A stretch of DNA of 8,947 nucleotides, taken from positions 1-8,947 of the forward strand of contig CAZWUZ010000162.1 in the NCBI GenBank assembly GCA_964637655.1, in the 5' to 3' direction. Shown piece after piece: positions 1 through 4,957 of the stretch. The position numbers and the translations under genes were made by a program. The stretch is from CAZWUZ01 sp964637655 [NCBI: uncultured bacterium]. Lineage in GTDB: Bacteria; DAOPZR01. The stretch's first letter is position 1. Each line of letters opens with the position of its first letter. The notes beneath the pieces are model-generated. The model was given only the letters and a program-made list of their open reading frames with translations, was not told the DNA's origin and ran no database searches.

Positions 1-53
1 TCTTCCTCTCCCGCTATGAACAGCGGGCGAGGGGACAGACGGGCTGAATAGTT
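1..53. repeat. Palindromic intergenic repeat, copy 1 (left end may be cut by the window)
   Basis: The arms CCCGCT (10-15) and AGCGGG (22-27) form a 6-bp stem with a 6-base loop, followed by GACAGACGGGCTGAATAGTT at 34-53. The same order of blocks occurs at 5217-5260, there without the GGGG insertion. The copy sits just upstream of the antitoxin start and may extend beyond the window. It is non-coding; a REP-like element is the best description. Confidence 0.6.
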
Positions 54-81
54 ACTAATCAGGATACAGTGGAGGTGCGCC

Positions 82-321
82 ATGCTGGCAACTACGGCAA
101 CAGCCAAGGGGCAGATAGTCATACCGGTGGCGTTGCGCCGGCAGTTTAACATCCAGCCCGGCACACGGCTATCGATCAGGGCCGATGCCCGGGGTGAGCG
201 GATAATCGTGCAGCCGATTACCCGGGAGTATTTGCATGCGGTGCGCGGCCAATACCGGGAAAAGGGGCTGCTCGCCGCGTTACGGGCGGACCGCCGGCGC
301 GACGCCCGCCGGGAACGCTGA
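82..321 (+). CDS. VapB-type antitoxin, AbrB/SpoVT DNA-binding fold
   Basis: This 79-residue protein is the likely antitoxin of a type II toxin-antitoxin pair. Residues 3-48 match the swapped-hairpin AbrB/MazE/VapB fold: a TTATAKGQIVIP strand-turn, then LRRQFNIQPGTRL, then a second strand pair ending IIVQPI. Such proteins dimerise, bind their own promoter and neutralise the partner nuclease through a C-terminal tail; here residues 50-79 form that tail and are very Arg-rich. The ATG at 82 is preceded by a strong ribosome binding site, GGAGGT at 71-76. The stop at 319-321 is one base before the GTG of the PIN toxin, so the two are co-transcribed. A GATACAGT sequence near 63-70 could be part of a -10 region, but this is weak. 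Family assignment is firm; the exact VapB subfamily is not resolved. Confidence 0.88.
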   Translation: MLATTATAKGQIVIPVALRRQFNIQPGTRLSIRADARGERIIVQPITREYLHAVRGQYREKGLLAALRADRRRDARRER

Positions 322-322
322 C

Positions 323-748
323 GTGGCGCAAAAAGCGAAACCGCTGGTGCTGGATGCCTGGGCGGTGCTTGCCTACTATTCTGCCGAAACCGCGGGGGCG
401 ACGGTGGCCGATGCCGTTGCTGACGCCCTTGCCGCGAATCAGCCGGTACTGCTTTCCGTGGCCAATGCCGGAGAAATCTGGTACATCCTTGCCAGGAAAC
501 ACGGCGAACATGAAGCTGACCGGCGGCTGGACGAATTAACCGGCATGGGGATACAACTGGTTGCGATTGACTGGCCGCTGGCCCGGATCGCGGCGAGATT
601 CAAGAAAAAGGGCAGGATATCATTTGCGGACTGCTTCGCCGCAGCCCTGGCGCGCAGCAGCAATGGTATTCTGCTCACCGGTGACGGTGAATTCAAGTCG
701 CTGCAGCCTGAGGTTGCCATACGCTGGTTGCCCACCCGGGGCGCTTGA
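323..748 (+). CDS. VapC-type PIN-domain ribonuclease toxin
   Basis: This is a 141-residue PIN-domain protein, the toxin partner of the upstream AbrB-fold antitoxin. Members of the family are Mg-dependent endoribonucleases, often cutting tRNA or rRNA. The acidic active-site set is visible: D11 in LVLDAWAVLAYY, E51 in NAGEIWYIL, D103 in ISFADCFAAALA and D121 in ILLTGDGEF; these match the expected order and spacing for the family, so the toxin looks catalytically intact. I chose the GTG at 323 because it starts one base after the antitoxin stop, just before the first PIN strand. The same frame is open back to an ATG at 236, but that extension overlaps the antitoxin and reads as unstructured Arg/Gly-rich sequence. 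The ribosome binding site for the GTG is weak (GGGAA at 311-315), so translational coupling to the antitoxin is likely. RNA target unknown. Confidence 0.88.
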   Translation: MAQKAKPLVLDAWAVLAYYSAETAGATVADAVADALAANQPVLLSVANAGEIWYILARKHGEHEADRRLDELTGMGIQLVAIDWPLARIAARFKKKGRISFADCFAAALARSSNGILLTGDGEFKSLQPEVAIRWLPTRGA

Positions 749-954
749 AACGGGCAGTTCGGGGACTGCATGCATTTCAGCAAGCATCGAAACATCCGGT
801 TGATTCACCCTCAGTCATGATGTTGTTTCCCGGCGCCGGTGTGAAAAAAAAGGCAACAAATCAGGCCGGCAGCTTCCTCTCCCGGCGGGAGAGGGTGAAT
901 AGTTGCCCTGACCAGTCACTAAAACAATGCCTGCGTCAACAGGGGAACGTCCGT
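749..954. other. Convergent intergenic spacer with hairpin and A/T tract
   Basis: No convincing gene lies between the toxin stop and the pseudopilin stop. The spacer holds one hairpin-forming repeat (873-906) and a run of eight A at 844-851, which reads as eight T on the - strand. On the - strand the hairpin comes first and the T run follows about 24 bases later, too far for a classical intrinsic terminator but suggestive of a termination zone for the pseudopilin transcript. Confidence 0.45.
873..906. repeat. Palindromic intergenic repeat, copy 2
   Basis: CCTCTCCC (876-883), a 3-base loop and GGGAGAGG (887-894) form a perfect 8-bp hairpin, followed by GTGAATAGTTGCC. The left flank CTTCCTCTCCCG matches copy 1 and the GAATAGTT tail is shared with copy 1. 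Read on the - strand, the block AACTATTCACCCTCTCCCGC matches the left arm of copy 3 with one mismatch (AACTGTTCACCC at 5207-5218). It lies between convergent genes, the usual place for REP-like elements that end transcription or stabilise 3' ends. Confidence 0.6.
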
Positions 955-1491
955 TCAATAATTCGCGACCGTACCGACATACCCGCCATCGCGCGCCATG
1001 AAAATGTCATCCCGTGAAGTACCGTGTTGAATATCGGCAGAGAAAAGTCCGTTCTCGCCTTTGCTGAAGATGTCGTATTCCTGATTGATCGGAGCAGTCA
1101 CATCCATGCGCTTATCTGCCGGCTGGATCAGTTTGAAATTGTTGAATATATACGGGTTGTTCCACGGATCGAGCGGCGGGGTGCCCAGATTGTCGGGAAC
1201 CAGTTCCGCCATATTTGCCGGCAGGTTCCCGTTATGCAGGACCCGATGCGTTTCCACCGCGTCGCGAATGACCACAATCTCGGCAATGGCCCGGCCCTGC
1301 TTCGCCTTGTCGATCGCCGACATGAATTTCGGGACCGCCATGGCCGCCAGCACGGAAACGATGGTTGCGGTCACCAGCAGTTCGATGAGCGTAAACCCCG
1401 CCTGTCCTGACCGCGGCCAGCGGACACGGTTCCCTGGTGACGGGCTGGCCGCGCGCGCGTCAGTCGTCAGCGCCATGGTCATCACCTGCAT
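955..1491 (-). CDS. GspG-like type II secretion/type IV pseudopilin
   Basis: The 178-residue product has a class III prepilin signal: G32 followed by FTLIELLVT, with the invariant mature Glu5 at residue 37 and a hydrophobic helix to about residue 53. Prepilin peptidase should cut after G32 and N-methylate F33. The C-terminal domain carries major-pseudopilin hallmarks: LDPWNNPY at 107-114, YDIFSKGENG at 139-148 and a final DDIFMARDGGYVG loop, like the calcium-binding region of GspG. The leader is unusually long and basic (32 residues). An internal ATG at 1476 (residue 6), preceded by AGGTGA, may be the true start and leaves a 27-residue leader. No GspD/E/F or pilin assembly gene is in the window, so it is an orphan here. 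It follows a short ORF after a 7-base gap, and both appear to be read from the shared promoter at 1748-1811. Specific GspG orthology is inference. Confidence 0.82.
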   Translation of the reverse strand: MQVMTMALTTDARAASPSPGNRVRWPRSGQAGFTLIELLVTATIVSVLAAMAVPKFMSAIDKAKQGRAIAEIVVIRDAVETHRVLHNGNLPANMAELVPDNLGTPPLDPWNNPYIFNNFKLIQPADKRMDVTAPINQEYDIFSKGENGLFSADIQHGTSRDDIFMARDGGYVGTVANY

Positions 1492-1498
1492 GCCGGGC

Positions 1499-1693
1499 TC
1501 AGGCCGTTTTCCGCAACCGGCGCGACAGCAGCGTCTGCCGGTAGCTCGGTCCGTTCAGCCATGCGGCTTTCGGCGGCGGGACACTGGTGCCACCCGCGTG
1601 CGCGGTGCACCGGTCAATTGCCGGCGTGCCTGCCAGTGCCGCCTGTGACACCGCCCGTTGCATGCCCTGATGCTGCCGTACCGTGTTATCCAC
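1499..1693 (-). CDS. Short ORF, 64 residues, function unknown, first gene of pseudopilin operon
   Basis: I do not recognise this protein. The GTG start at 1693 has the best ribosome binding site in the window, AGGAGG at 1699-1704 with a 5-base spacer, and lies 54 bases downstream of a -10 element belonging to the repeated promoter module. The frame stays open upstream to 1819, but that part overlaps the promoter and is presumably not translated. The product begins VDNTVRQHQGMQRAVSQAAL, continues with a Pro/Ala/Gly stretch and ends strongly basic (LLSRRLRKTA). It has no signal peptide or membrane segment. It ends 7 bases before the pseudopilin ATG, so the two should be co-transcribed and could be translationally linked. 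It might encode a small functional protein or serve as a translated leader. Confidence 0.55.
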   Translation of the reverse strand: MDNTVRQHQGMQRAVSQAALAGTPAIDRCTAHAGGTSVPPPKAAWLNGPSYRQTLLSRRLRKTA

Positions 1694-1747
1694 TCGTTCC
1701 TCCTGATGCGCCGCTGCGGCAATCCACCACCTCGACGGTCTGCAGCA

Positions 1748-1811
1748 AGTATACCCGCAACTGCGGATGCCGGCGATTGGCGGTTTCCCCTTTTGTCTGA
1801 CGAAGTTCGCT
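1748..1811 (-). promoter_or_regulatory. Shared promoter module, copy B (short ORF/pseudopilin operon)
   Basis: Read on the - strand: GTCAG at 1801-1797, box GGAAACCGCCAAT at 1788-1776, 22 bases, then the -10 hexamer TATACT at 1753-1748. Spacings are identical to three other copies in this window. The GTG start of the 64-residue ORF is 54 bases downstream. There is no good -35 hexamer at 17 bp, which suggests an activator-dependent promoter with the box just upstream of, or overlapping, the -35 position. Confidence 0.75.
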
Positions 1812-1822
1812 GCCGGCACAGG

Positions 1823-3094
1823 TCATGATGCCGCGGCCGCCACGCACAGTTGCGGCCGGCGCTTCTCCACGCCCTGATAGGGCGCGAGCAGCGCCACCGT
1901 CTGCTGACGCGGCAGGATAACGGTGAATACGGAGCCCTGCCCGGGCGCGCTGACCACGGTGATCCGCCCGTGCTGGCGGCTGACGAGCGCCGCCGCGATG
2001 CTCAGCCCGATGCCCAGACCGCCGGCAGCGCCCCCTTCCGGCTGGTCAACCTGATAAAACTGTTCGAAGATGTGCCGCTGGTTGGCCGCGCTGATACCCG
2101 GCCCGCTGTCGCGGACGTGGAATTGCACTTCCGTCGGGTTGGCAGCGGCGCTGATGGTGACCGTGCCACCGGGCGGCGTGAACTTGATCGCGTTGTCAGC
2201 GATATTGGTCAGGACCTGGAGCAGTTGCCGGCGATCGCCATACACGGCCACCGCGCTCCCTTCGCAGCGCAGCGTAATCTCCCGTTCCCGGGCCTTGCCG
2301 CGCAGCAGTTCGCCGACCTCTTCGCTCAACCCGTCGGCGGGAAAGGTGTCGTAATTGAGGGGCAGACCCCGGCGGTCGGTGTTGGCGAGTTGCTGCAGGT
2401 TGTCGATCACCGCGAACTGGAGATCGATGTTGTCCAGCATCACGCCGCACTGCTCGCGCTGCAGCGGTGACACCGGGCCCGACTGGCCGGCGCTGATCAT
2501 TCTGGCATAGCCGCGCACCGCAATCAGGGGGGTGCGCAATTCATGCGCGATGTTCGCGAGCAGGTTGTTGTTCATGCCATCGCGCGCGCGCAGGCGGATG
2601 TTCGCCGTTTCCATCTCCTTGAGTTGCGTTTCCAGTTTGCAGATCAGCGTCTCATTGTAGCGCCTGAGGCATACCGGGTCGGGGGTCACGCCGGGCCTGG
2701 TCCGCGCCGGCCGCCCCCCCTCCGCCAGCAGTTGCTGCACCGTCGCCACGATCACTTCGGGTGGTGCCGGCACGGTGATGAACCGGTCGGCGCCCGAACT
2801 CATGGCCAGTTGCCGGTCCTTGTCGTCCGTGTATGAGGCGGTGAGGAAAATGAACGGTATCCTGCCCAGCATCGGGTCCTGCCGCCATTGCCGGCAGAGC
2901 ATAAACCCGTCCATCACCGGCATCAGGATGTCGGAGATGACCAGGTCGGGCGGGCGGGCCAGGGCCACGGTCAGCGCTTCGGCCCCGTTCATCGCGGTGA
3001 GCACGGTGTACCCGGCATTCTCGAGGATCGTCTTGAGCAGGCACCGGTTCTCCGCCAAGTCATCAACAATCAACACACTATGCATGGTTGCCAC
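1823..3094 (-). CDS. Hybrid signalling protein: N-terminal receiver plus histidine kinase
   Basis: This 423-residue cytoplasmic protein has a receiver domain (about 5-122), a linker helix (about 145-172), a HisKA dimerisation domain with H184 in NIAHELRTPL, and a HATPase domain (about 250-397). The N box contains N297 and N301, the G1 box is DSGPG (329-333) and the G2 region is GGLGIGLS (358-365). Receiver residues D11, D12, D55 (LVISDILMP) and T85 are present, but the almost invariant Lys is Val: GADRFITVP has V108, read from GTG at that codon. Receiver phosphorylation would be expected to modulate the fused kinase; with Lys missing, response to phosphate may be altered. The GTG at 3094 is chosen because AGGAG lies at 3099-3103; an ATG three codons in (3085) lacks a well-spaced site. 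There is no transmembrane segment, so input must come from a partner or the receiver. The partner response regulator is unknown. Confidence 0.9.
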   Translation of the reverse strand: MATMHSVLIVDDLAENRCLLKTILENAGYTVLTAMNGAEALTVALARPPDLVISDILMPVMDGFMLCRQWRQDPMLGRIPFIFLTASYTDDKDRQLAMSSGADRFITVPAPPEVIVATVQQLLAEGGRPARTRPGVTPDPVCLRRYNETLICKLETQLKEMETANIRLRARDGMNNNLLANIAHELRTPLIAVRGYARMISAGQSGPVSPLQREQCGVMLDNIDLQFAVIDNLQQLANTDRRGLPLNYDTFPADGLSEEVGELLRGKAREREITLRCEGSAVAVYGDRRQLLQVLTNIADNAIKFTPPGGTVTISAAANPTEVQFHVRDSGPGISAANQRHIFEQFYQVDQPEGGAAGGLGIGLSIAAALVSRQHGRITVVSAPGQGSVFTVILPRQQTVALLAPYQGVEKRRPQLCVAAAAS

Positions 3095-3117
3095 TACGCT
3101 CCTGACCCTGGCCGGGC

Positions 3118-3123
3118 AGTATA
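3118..3123 (-). promoter_or_regulatory. Candidate -10 element for the receiver-kinase gene
   Basis: TATACT on the - strand lies 23 bases upstream of the GTG start at 3094. The GCCAAT box and the correctly spaced GTCAG of the shared module are absent, and no clear -35 hexamer is visible at 16 to 18 bp. It is a plausible promoter outside the shared regulon, supported only by the hexamer and its position. Confidence 0.4.
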
Positions 3124-3177
3124 CCGCCCTGCCGACACCTATCGTGCGCCTGACAGCTCATGACGAGGAGTGGCGGC

Positions 3178-3194
3178 AGCCGCGTGACGCGGCT
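3178..3194. other. Stem-loop 19 bases after the 73-residue membrane protein gene
   Basis: AGCCGCG (3178-3184) and CGCGGCT (3188-3194) form a perfect 7-bp stem with a 3-base loop, placed between the end of one - strand gene and the promoter of the next. No T run follows on the - strand, so it would be an imperfect terminator or a 3'-end stabiliser. Confidence 0.4.
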
Positions 3195-3213
3195 TTCATC
3201 CGCAGCGGACTGC

Positions 3214-3435
3214 TCAGCTTTTCCGGCTGCCCGCCAGCAGCACACCGACGCCGATAACGATCGTGCCCAACCCGATCCACATCGGAAAATTGACTTCCTT
3301 CCGGTCGGTCACCGACACTTCGAGCGGGCCCAGCGTGGCCTCATGCGTTTCCGTGGTATAGCCGAACGCGCCATACAGCAACCCCAGCACCCCGGCGACG
3401 ATCAGCACGATGGCGACAATGTTCACGGTGTTCAT
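3214..3435 (-). CDS. Small inner-membrane protein, two predicted membrane helices
   Basis: The 73-residue product has helix 1 at about 5-24 (NIVAIVLIVAGVLGLLYGAF), a polar loop at about 25-50 that includes TTETHEATLGPLEVSV, and helix 2 at about 51-69 (PMWIGLGTIVIGVGVLLAG), then a basic tail. This resembles a widespread family of short bacterial membrane proteins with a conserved THEA.iGPlE.sV loop; the function is unknown and the domain name (possibly a DUF3185-like group) is from memory. The ATG at 3435 has a strong ribosome binding site (GGAGG, seven bases upstream), whereas the frame upstream reads as Arg/Gly-rich noise. It lies 79 bases downstream of the 48-residue membrane protein gene, separated by a terminator-like hairpin at 3503-3528. 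A second inverted repeat (3471-3477 with 3488-3494) lies in its leader. It may be transcribed by read-through. Confidence 0.8.
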   Translation of the reverse strand: MNTVNIVAIVLIVAGVLGLLYGAFGYTTETHEATLGPLEVSVTDRKEVNFPMWIGLGTIVIGVGVLLAGSRKS

Positions 3436-3502
3436 AGGTGTTCCTCCCCTGCCCGTTCTCCCAACGCCGCGCCGGCCTGATGTCCATGGCCGGCCACGGG
3501 CT

Positions 3503-3528
3503 AAAAGCCGGCGGCTATACCCGCCGGC
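3503..3528 (-). terminator. Intrinsic terminator or attenuator with the upstream stop codon in its loop
   Basis: On the - strand the transcript reads GCCGGCGG (3528-3521), loop GTATAG (3520-3515), CCGCCGGC (3514-3507), then TTTT (3506-3503). This is a perfect 8-bp GC stem with a short U tract. The loop contains the TAG stop of the 48-residue membrane protein gene. With only four U it may be a partial terminator that sets the ratio between the two small membrane proteins. Confidence 0.65.
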
Positions 3529-3661
3529 CCTGAATGACACGCACCAGAATAGTCAAGATGGCAATCGCCAGCAGGACATGGATAAAGCCCCCCATGGTAA
3601 ACGAGGTGAGATATCCCAGCAGCCACAGGATGACCAGCACCACAGCAATGGATTCGAGCAT
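3515..3661 (-). CDS. Lmo0937-like small hydrophobic membrane protein
   Basis: The product is 48 residues: MLESIAVVLVILWLLGYLTS followed by FTMGGFIHVLLAIAILTILV and RVIQGRRV. Two hydrophobic helices joined by a TMGGFIH turn and a basic IQGRR tail match the short family annotated as lmo0937 family membrane proteins (DUF5670-like), typically 45 to 55 residues, found in many bacteria and of unknown function; these genes are often seen near stress-response genes. The ATG at 3661 is preferred because AGGAG (3669-3673) is seven bases upstream; another ATG at 3667 would sit only one base from that site. The stop TAG lies in the loop of a terminator hairpin. A perfect stem-loop (3677-3691) is immediately upstream of the ribosome binding site. 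Confidence 0.85.
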   Translation of the reverse strand: MLESIAVVLVILWLLGYLTSFTMGGFIHVLLAIAILTILVRVIQGRRV

Positions 3662-3676
3662 GTTCATTCTCCTCGT

Positions 3677-3691
3677 GCCAAGCGGCTTGGC
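3677..3691. promoter_or_regulatory. Perfect stem-loop abutting the ribosome binding site of the 48-residue gene
   Basis: GCCAAG, loop of three, CTTGGC form a perfect 6-bp hairpin ending only three bases from the AGGAG site at 3669-3673. It could be an operator on DNA or an RNA structure in the leader affecting translation or mRNA stability. There is no direct evidence for either. Confidence 0.35.
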
Positions 3692-3736
3692 GAACTATGT
3701 TCCGGCGGCCCAGGGCCGGCCGGACAGCAGCAATCC

Positions 3737-3901
3737 TCACCCTGCATAGACCCGTAAACTGCGATAGGCGACGGTGCGTTCGATCGGTTCGCTGTGCATG
3801 ACGGCGGCCGGCGCCCGCGCCGTCCAGTACTGGCGCGGGGCGGGGCCGGTGGCCGCCCGTTCCCGCCTGCTGCGCTGCCGCCCGGCGGTGCGCCGGGTCA
3901 C
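3737..3901 (-). CDS. Possible short ORF, 54 residues, coupled to the receiver gene
   Basis: A GTG at 3901 overlaps the TGA stop of the receiver gene by four bases (GTGA), an arrangement typical of translational coupling. The predicted product is Arg-rich at the N terminus (VTRRTAGRQRSRRERAATG) and ends IERTVAYRSLRVYAG. I do not recognise it and see no signal peptide, membrane helix or domain. The only support is the overlap and its place at the end of a coupled operon; high GC makes chance open frames common. It may be non-coding 3' sequence. Confidence 0.3.
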   Translation of the reverse strand: MTRRTAGRQRSRRERAATGPAPRQYWTARAPAAVMHSEPIERTVAYRSLRVYAG

Positions 3902-4353
3902 GACTGCACCGGCGCGGCAGCGGGAGTACCGGCACATTGTGCCACCATGGCAATAATCGCGAGCGGGTCGCACGGTTTCTTCAGGAAGGCACGCAGGCCG
4001 TAAGCCGCCGCGATACCGGCCGGATCCTCGGTGCCGGTGTACGCCGACATGCCGATCAGCGGCGTGTGCGCACTCGTCTGGAATTTCCGCAGGTACCAGG
4101 CGTTCTCGTAGTTGCTGAGGTCGTCCATGGTGAAGTCGAGCAGGATCACCCCGGGGGTGACCAGTTGTGCCGCCGCCAGCGCGTTCACGGTGTCAGTGAA
4201 GGTCACCACCTCGTAGCCGGCCTCGCGCAGGCGCAGCGCCAGTGCACCCGCCCCGGCGCTGTCGGCGTCAACGATCATCACGTGGACCGTCCCGTCGTGC
4301 GTTGCACCGGTTTCCACTACCGGCCGCCCCGCTGCTGGCGTCGCGTTGGTCAT
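3898..4353 (-). CDS. Atypical stand-alone receiver (response regulator) protein
   Basis: The 151-residue product has a flexible N terminus (1-22) and a single receiver domain (about 23-140) with no output domain, so it resembles a CheY-like or phosphorelay intermediate. Phosphoacceptor D73 lies in VILLDFTMDD, S103 replaces the usual Thr in GMSAYTG, and K126 lies in FLKKPCD. The acidic pocket is altered: the usual Asp-Asp pair reads VDAD, with D29 kept but A30 in the place of the second Asp. The segment after D73 (TMDDLSNYENAWYLRKFQ) also departs from the usual MP.MDG pattern. The ATG at 4353 overlaps the stop of the upstream 54-residue ORF as ATGA; its own ribosome binding site is poor, which fits coupling. 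The frame is open upstream to 4599, but that stretch overlaps the promoter. Likely partners are the nearby kinases; this is inference. Confidence 0.85.
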   Translation of the reverse strand: MTNATPAAGRPVVETGATHDGTVHVMIVDADSAGAGALALRLREAGYEVVTFTDTVNALAAAQLVTPGVILLDFTMDDLSNYENAWYLRKFQTSAHTPLIGMSAYTGTEDPAGIAAAYGLRAFLKKPCDPLAIIAMVAQCAGTPAAAPVQS

Positions 4354-4514
4354 TGGCTGTACCCGCGGAGCAGCTGCCGGGCGACCGGCTGCTGTTCCGC
4401 CCGGTCGGCGGAAACACCCATGCGGCGCACCGTCCCGCGTTCTGCGGCCCGCCCCCCCCTGCCTGATGCTCCGGTCATCATCATGACGACCTGTGCCACT
4501 GCCCGCGTCCTCAT
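4350..4514 (-). CDS. Short ORF, 54 residues, function unknown, first gene of the receiver operon
   Basis: The ATG at 4514 is preceded by AGGGAG (4523-4528) with an 8-base spacer and lies 49 bases downstream of the -10 of the shared promoter module. The stop overlaps the receiver start as ATGA, a standard sign of co-translation. The product begins MRTRAVAQVVMMMTGASGRG, is rich in Arg and Gly in the middle and ends VARQLLRGYSQ. It has no recognised domain; a weak hydrophobic patch near residues 5-15 is too short for a membrane helix. It may be a real small protein or a translated leader that delivers ribosomes to the receiver gene, whose own ribosome binding site is weak. Confidence 0.55.
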   Translation of the reverse strand: MRTRAVAQVVMMMTGASGRGGRAAERGTVRRMGVSADRAEQQPVARQLLRGYSQ

Positions 4515-4563
4515 GCTTTGTGCTCCCTGCCCGACGGAAACTGTTCCCGCCCTTACGACAACA

Positions 4564-4627
4564 AGTGTACTCCGGAACGGGCTGGTGCACGATTGGCAAT
4601 ATCCACTTTTACCTGACCGATATCCGC
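4564..4627 (-). promoter_or_regulatory. Shared promoter module, copy D (receiver operon)
   Basis: Read on the - strand: GCGGATAT at 4627-4620, GTCAG at 4617-4613, box GGATATTGCCAAT at 4604-4592, 22 bases, then TACACT at 4569-4564. The -10 is one base off the TATACT of the other copies. The two halves GCGGATATCG and GTGGATATTG, offset by 21 bp, match at 8 of 10 positions, the clearest internal direct repeat of the four copies. Confidence 0.75.
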
Positions 4628-4628
4628 T

Positions 4629-4642
4629 GCGGTCGTGACCGC
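4629..4642. promoter_or_regulatory. Short palindrome next to promoter module D
   Basis: GCGGTC, two bases, GACCGC is a perfect inverted repeat that starts two bases upstream of module D and lies 19 bases past the stop of the 81-residue gene. It may be an operator half or a 3' stem-loop for that gene; no U run follows on the - strand. Confidence 0.3.
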
Positions 4643-4661
4643 GCCCGGCAGACGCCGCCGG

Positions 4662-4907
4662 TCAGCGCGAAAGCCAGTTGCGACAGGCCAGCGTCATCAG
4701 CCGGGCCTGCATGCCGGACAACCCGGAGGGAAAACATCTGCCCGGAGAGGTCAGCACATTGTCGATCCTGACGGCAGTAAACCCTTCCTGACGCGGGGCC
4801 GCGCCAACCGCGAACCGCCGCCGTGCGTTGCTGCTCACCGGTGCTGCCGGTGCGGCCATGGCGGTAGCCACCAGCGCCGGCAGCACCCGTTGTGCCGTTT
4901 TTTCCAT
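4662..4907 (-). CDS. Small probably exported protein, 81 residues, function unknown
   Basis: The product begins MEKTAQRVLPALVATAMAAP, with a charged n-region (K3, R7), a hydrophobic core at about 8-24 and Ala/Pro-rich residues before about position 27, which resembles a Sec signal peptide. The mature part is basic at first (ARRRF), then has GFTAVRIDNVLTSPG and two Cys (58 and 75) near the C terminus, which could form a disulfide in the periplasm. I recognise no family. The ATG at 4907 follows GGGGAG at 4911-4916 and is 50 bases downstream of the -10 of module A, like the other genes with this promoter. The gene appears monocistronic: module D for the next operon starts 34 bases after its stop. 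Coding status rests on promoter, ribosome binding site and signal peptide, not on homology. Confidence 0.6.
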   Translation of the reverse strand: MEKTAQRVLPALVATAMAAPAAPVSSNARRRFAVGAAPRQEGFTAVRIDNVLTSPGRCFPSGLSGMQARLMTLACRNWLSR

Positions 4908-4957
4908 GCTCTCCCCGTCTGGCGACGCCCGTTTTCCGGTGCTGGCCTTCAGGGAAC

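Noticed and set aside
1024-1648. Plus-strand open frames opposite the pseudopilin gene
   Set aside because: They are antisense to a well-supported pilin, carry no domain signal and have no ribosome binding site; long open frames are common opposite GC-rich genes.
1694-1819. N-terminal extension of the 64-residue ORF to an ATG at 1819
   Set aside because: It would run through the promoter module at 1748-1811, and the GTG at 1693 has a far better ribosome binding site.
3118-3181. Fifth copy of the shared promoter upstream of the receiver-kinase hybrid
   Set aside because: TATACT is present, and a GTCAG occurs at 3154-3150, but the GCCAAT box is missing and GTCAG lies 26 bases from the -10 instead of 43.
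4354-4599. N-terminal extension of the stand-alone receiver to 4599
   Set aside because: It crosses promoter module D, and the extra 82 residues are low-complexity with no domain; the ATGA overlap supports the start at 4353.
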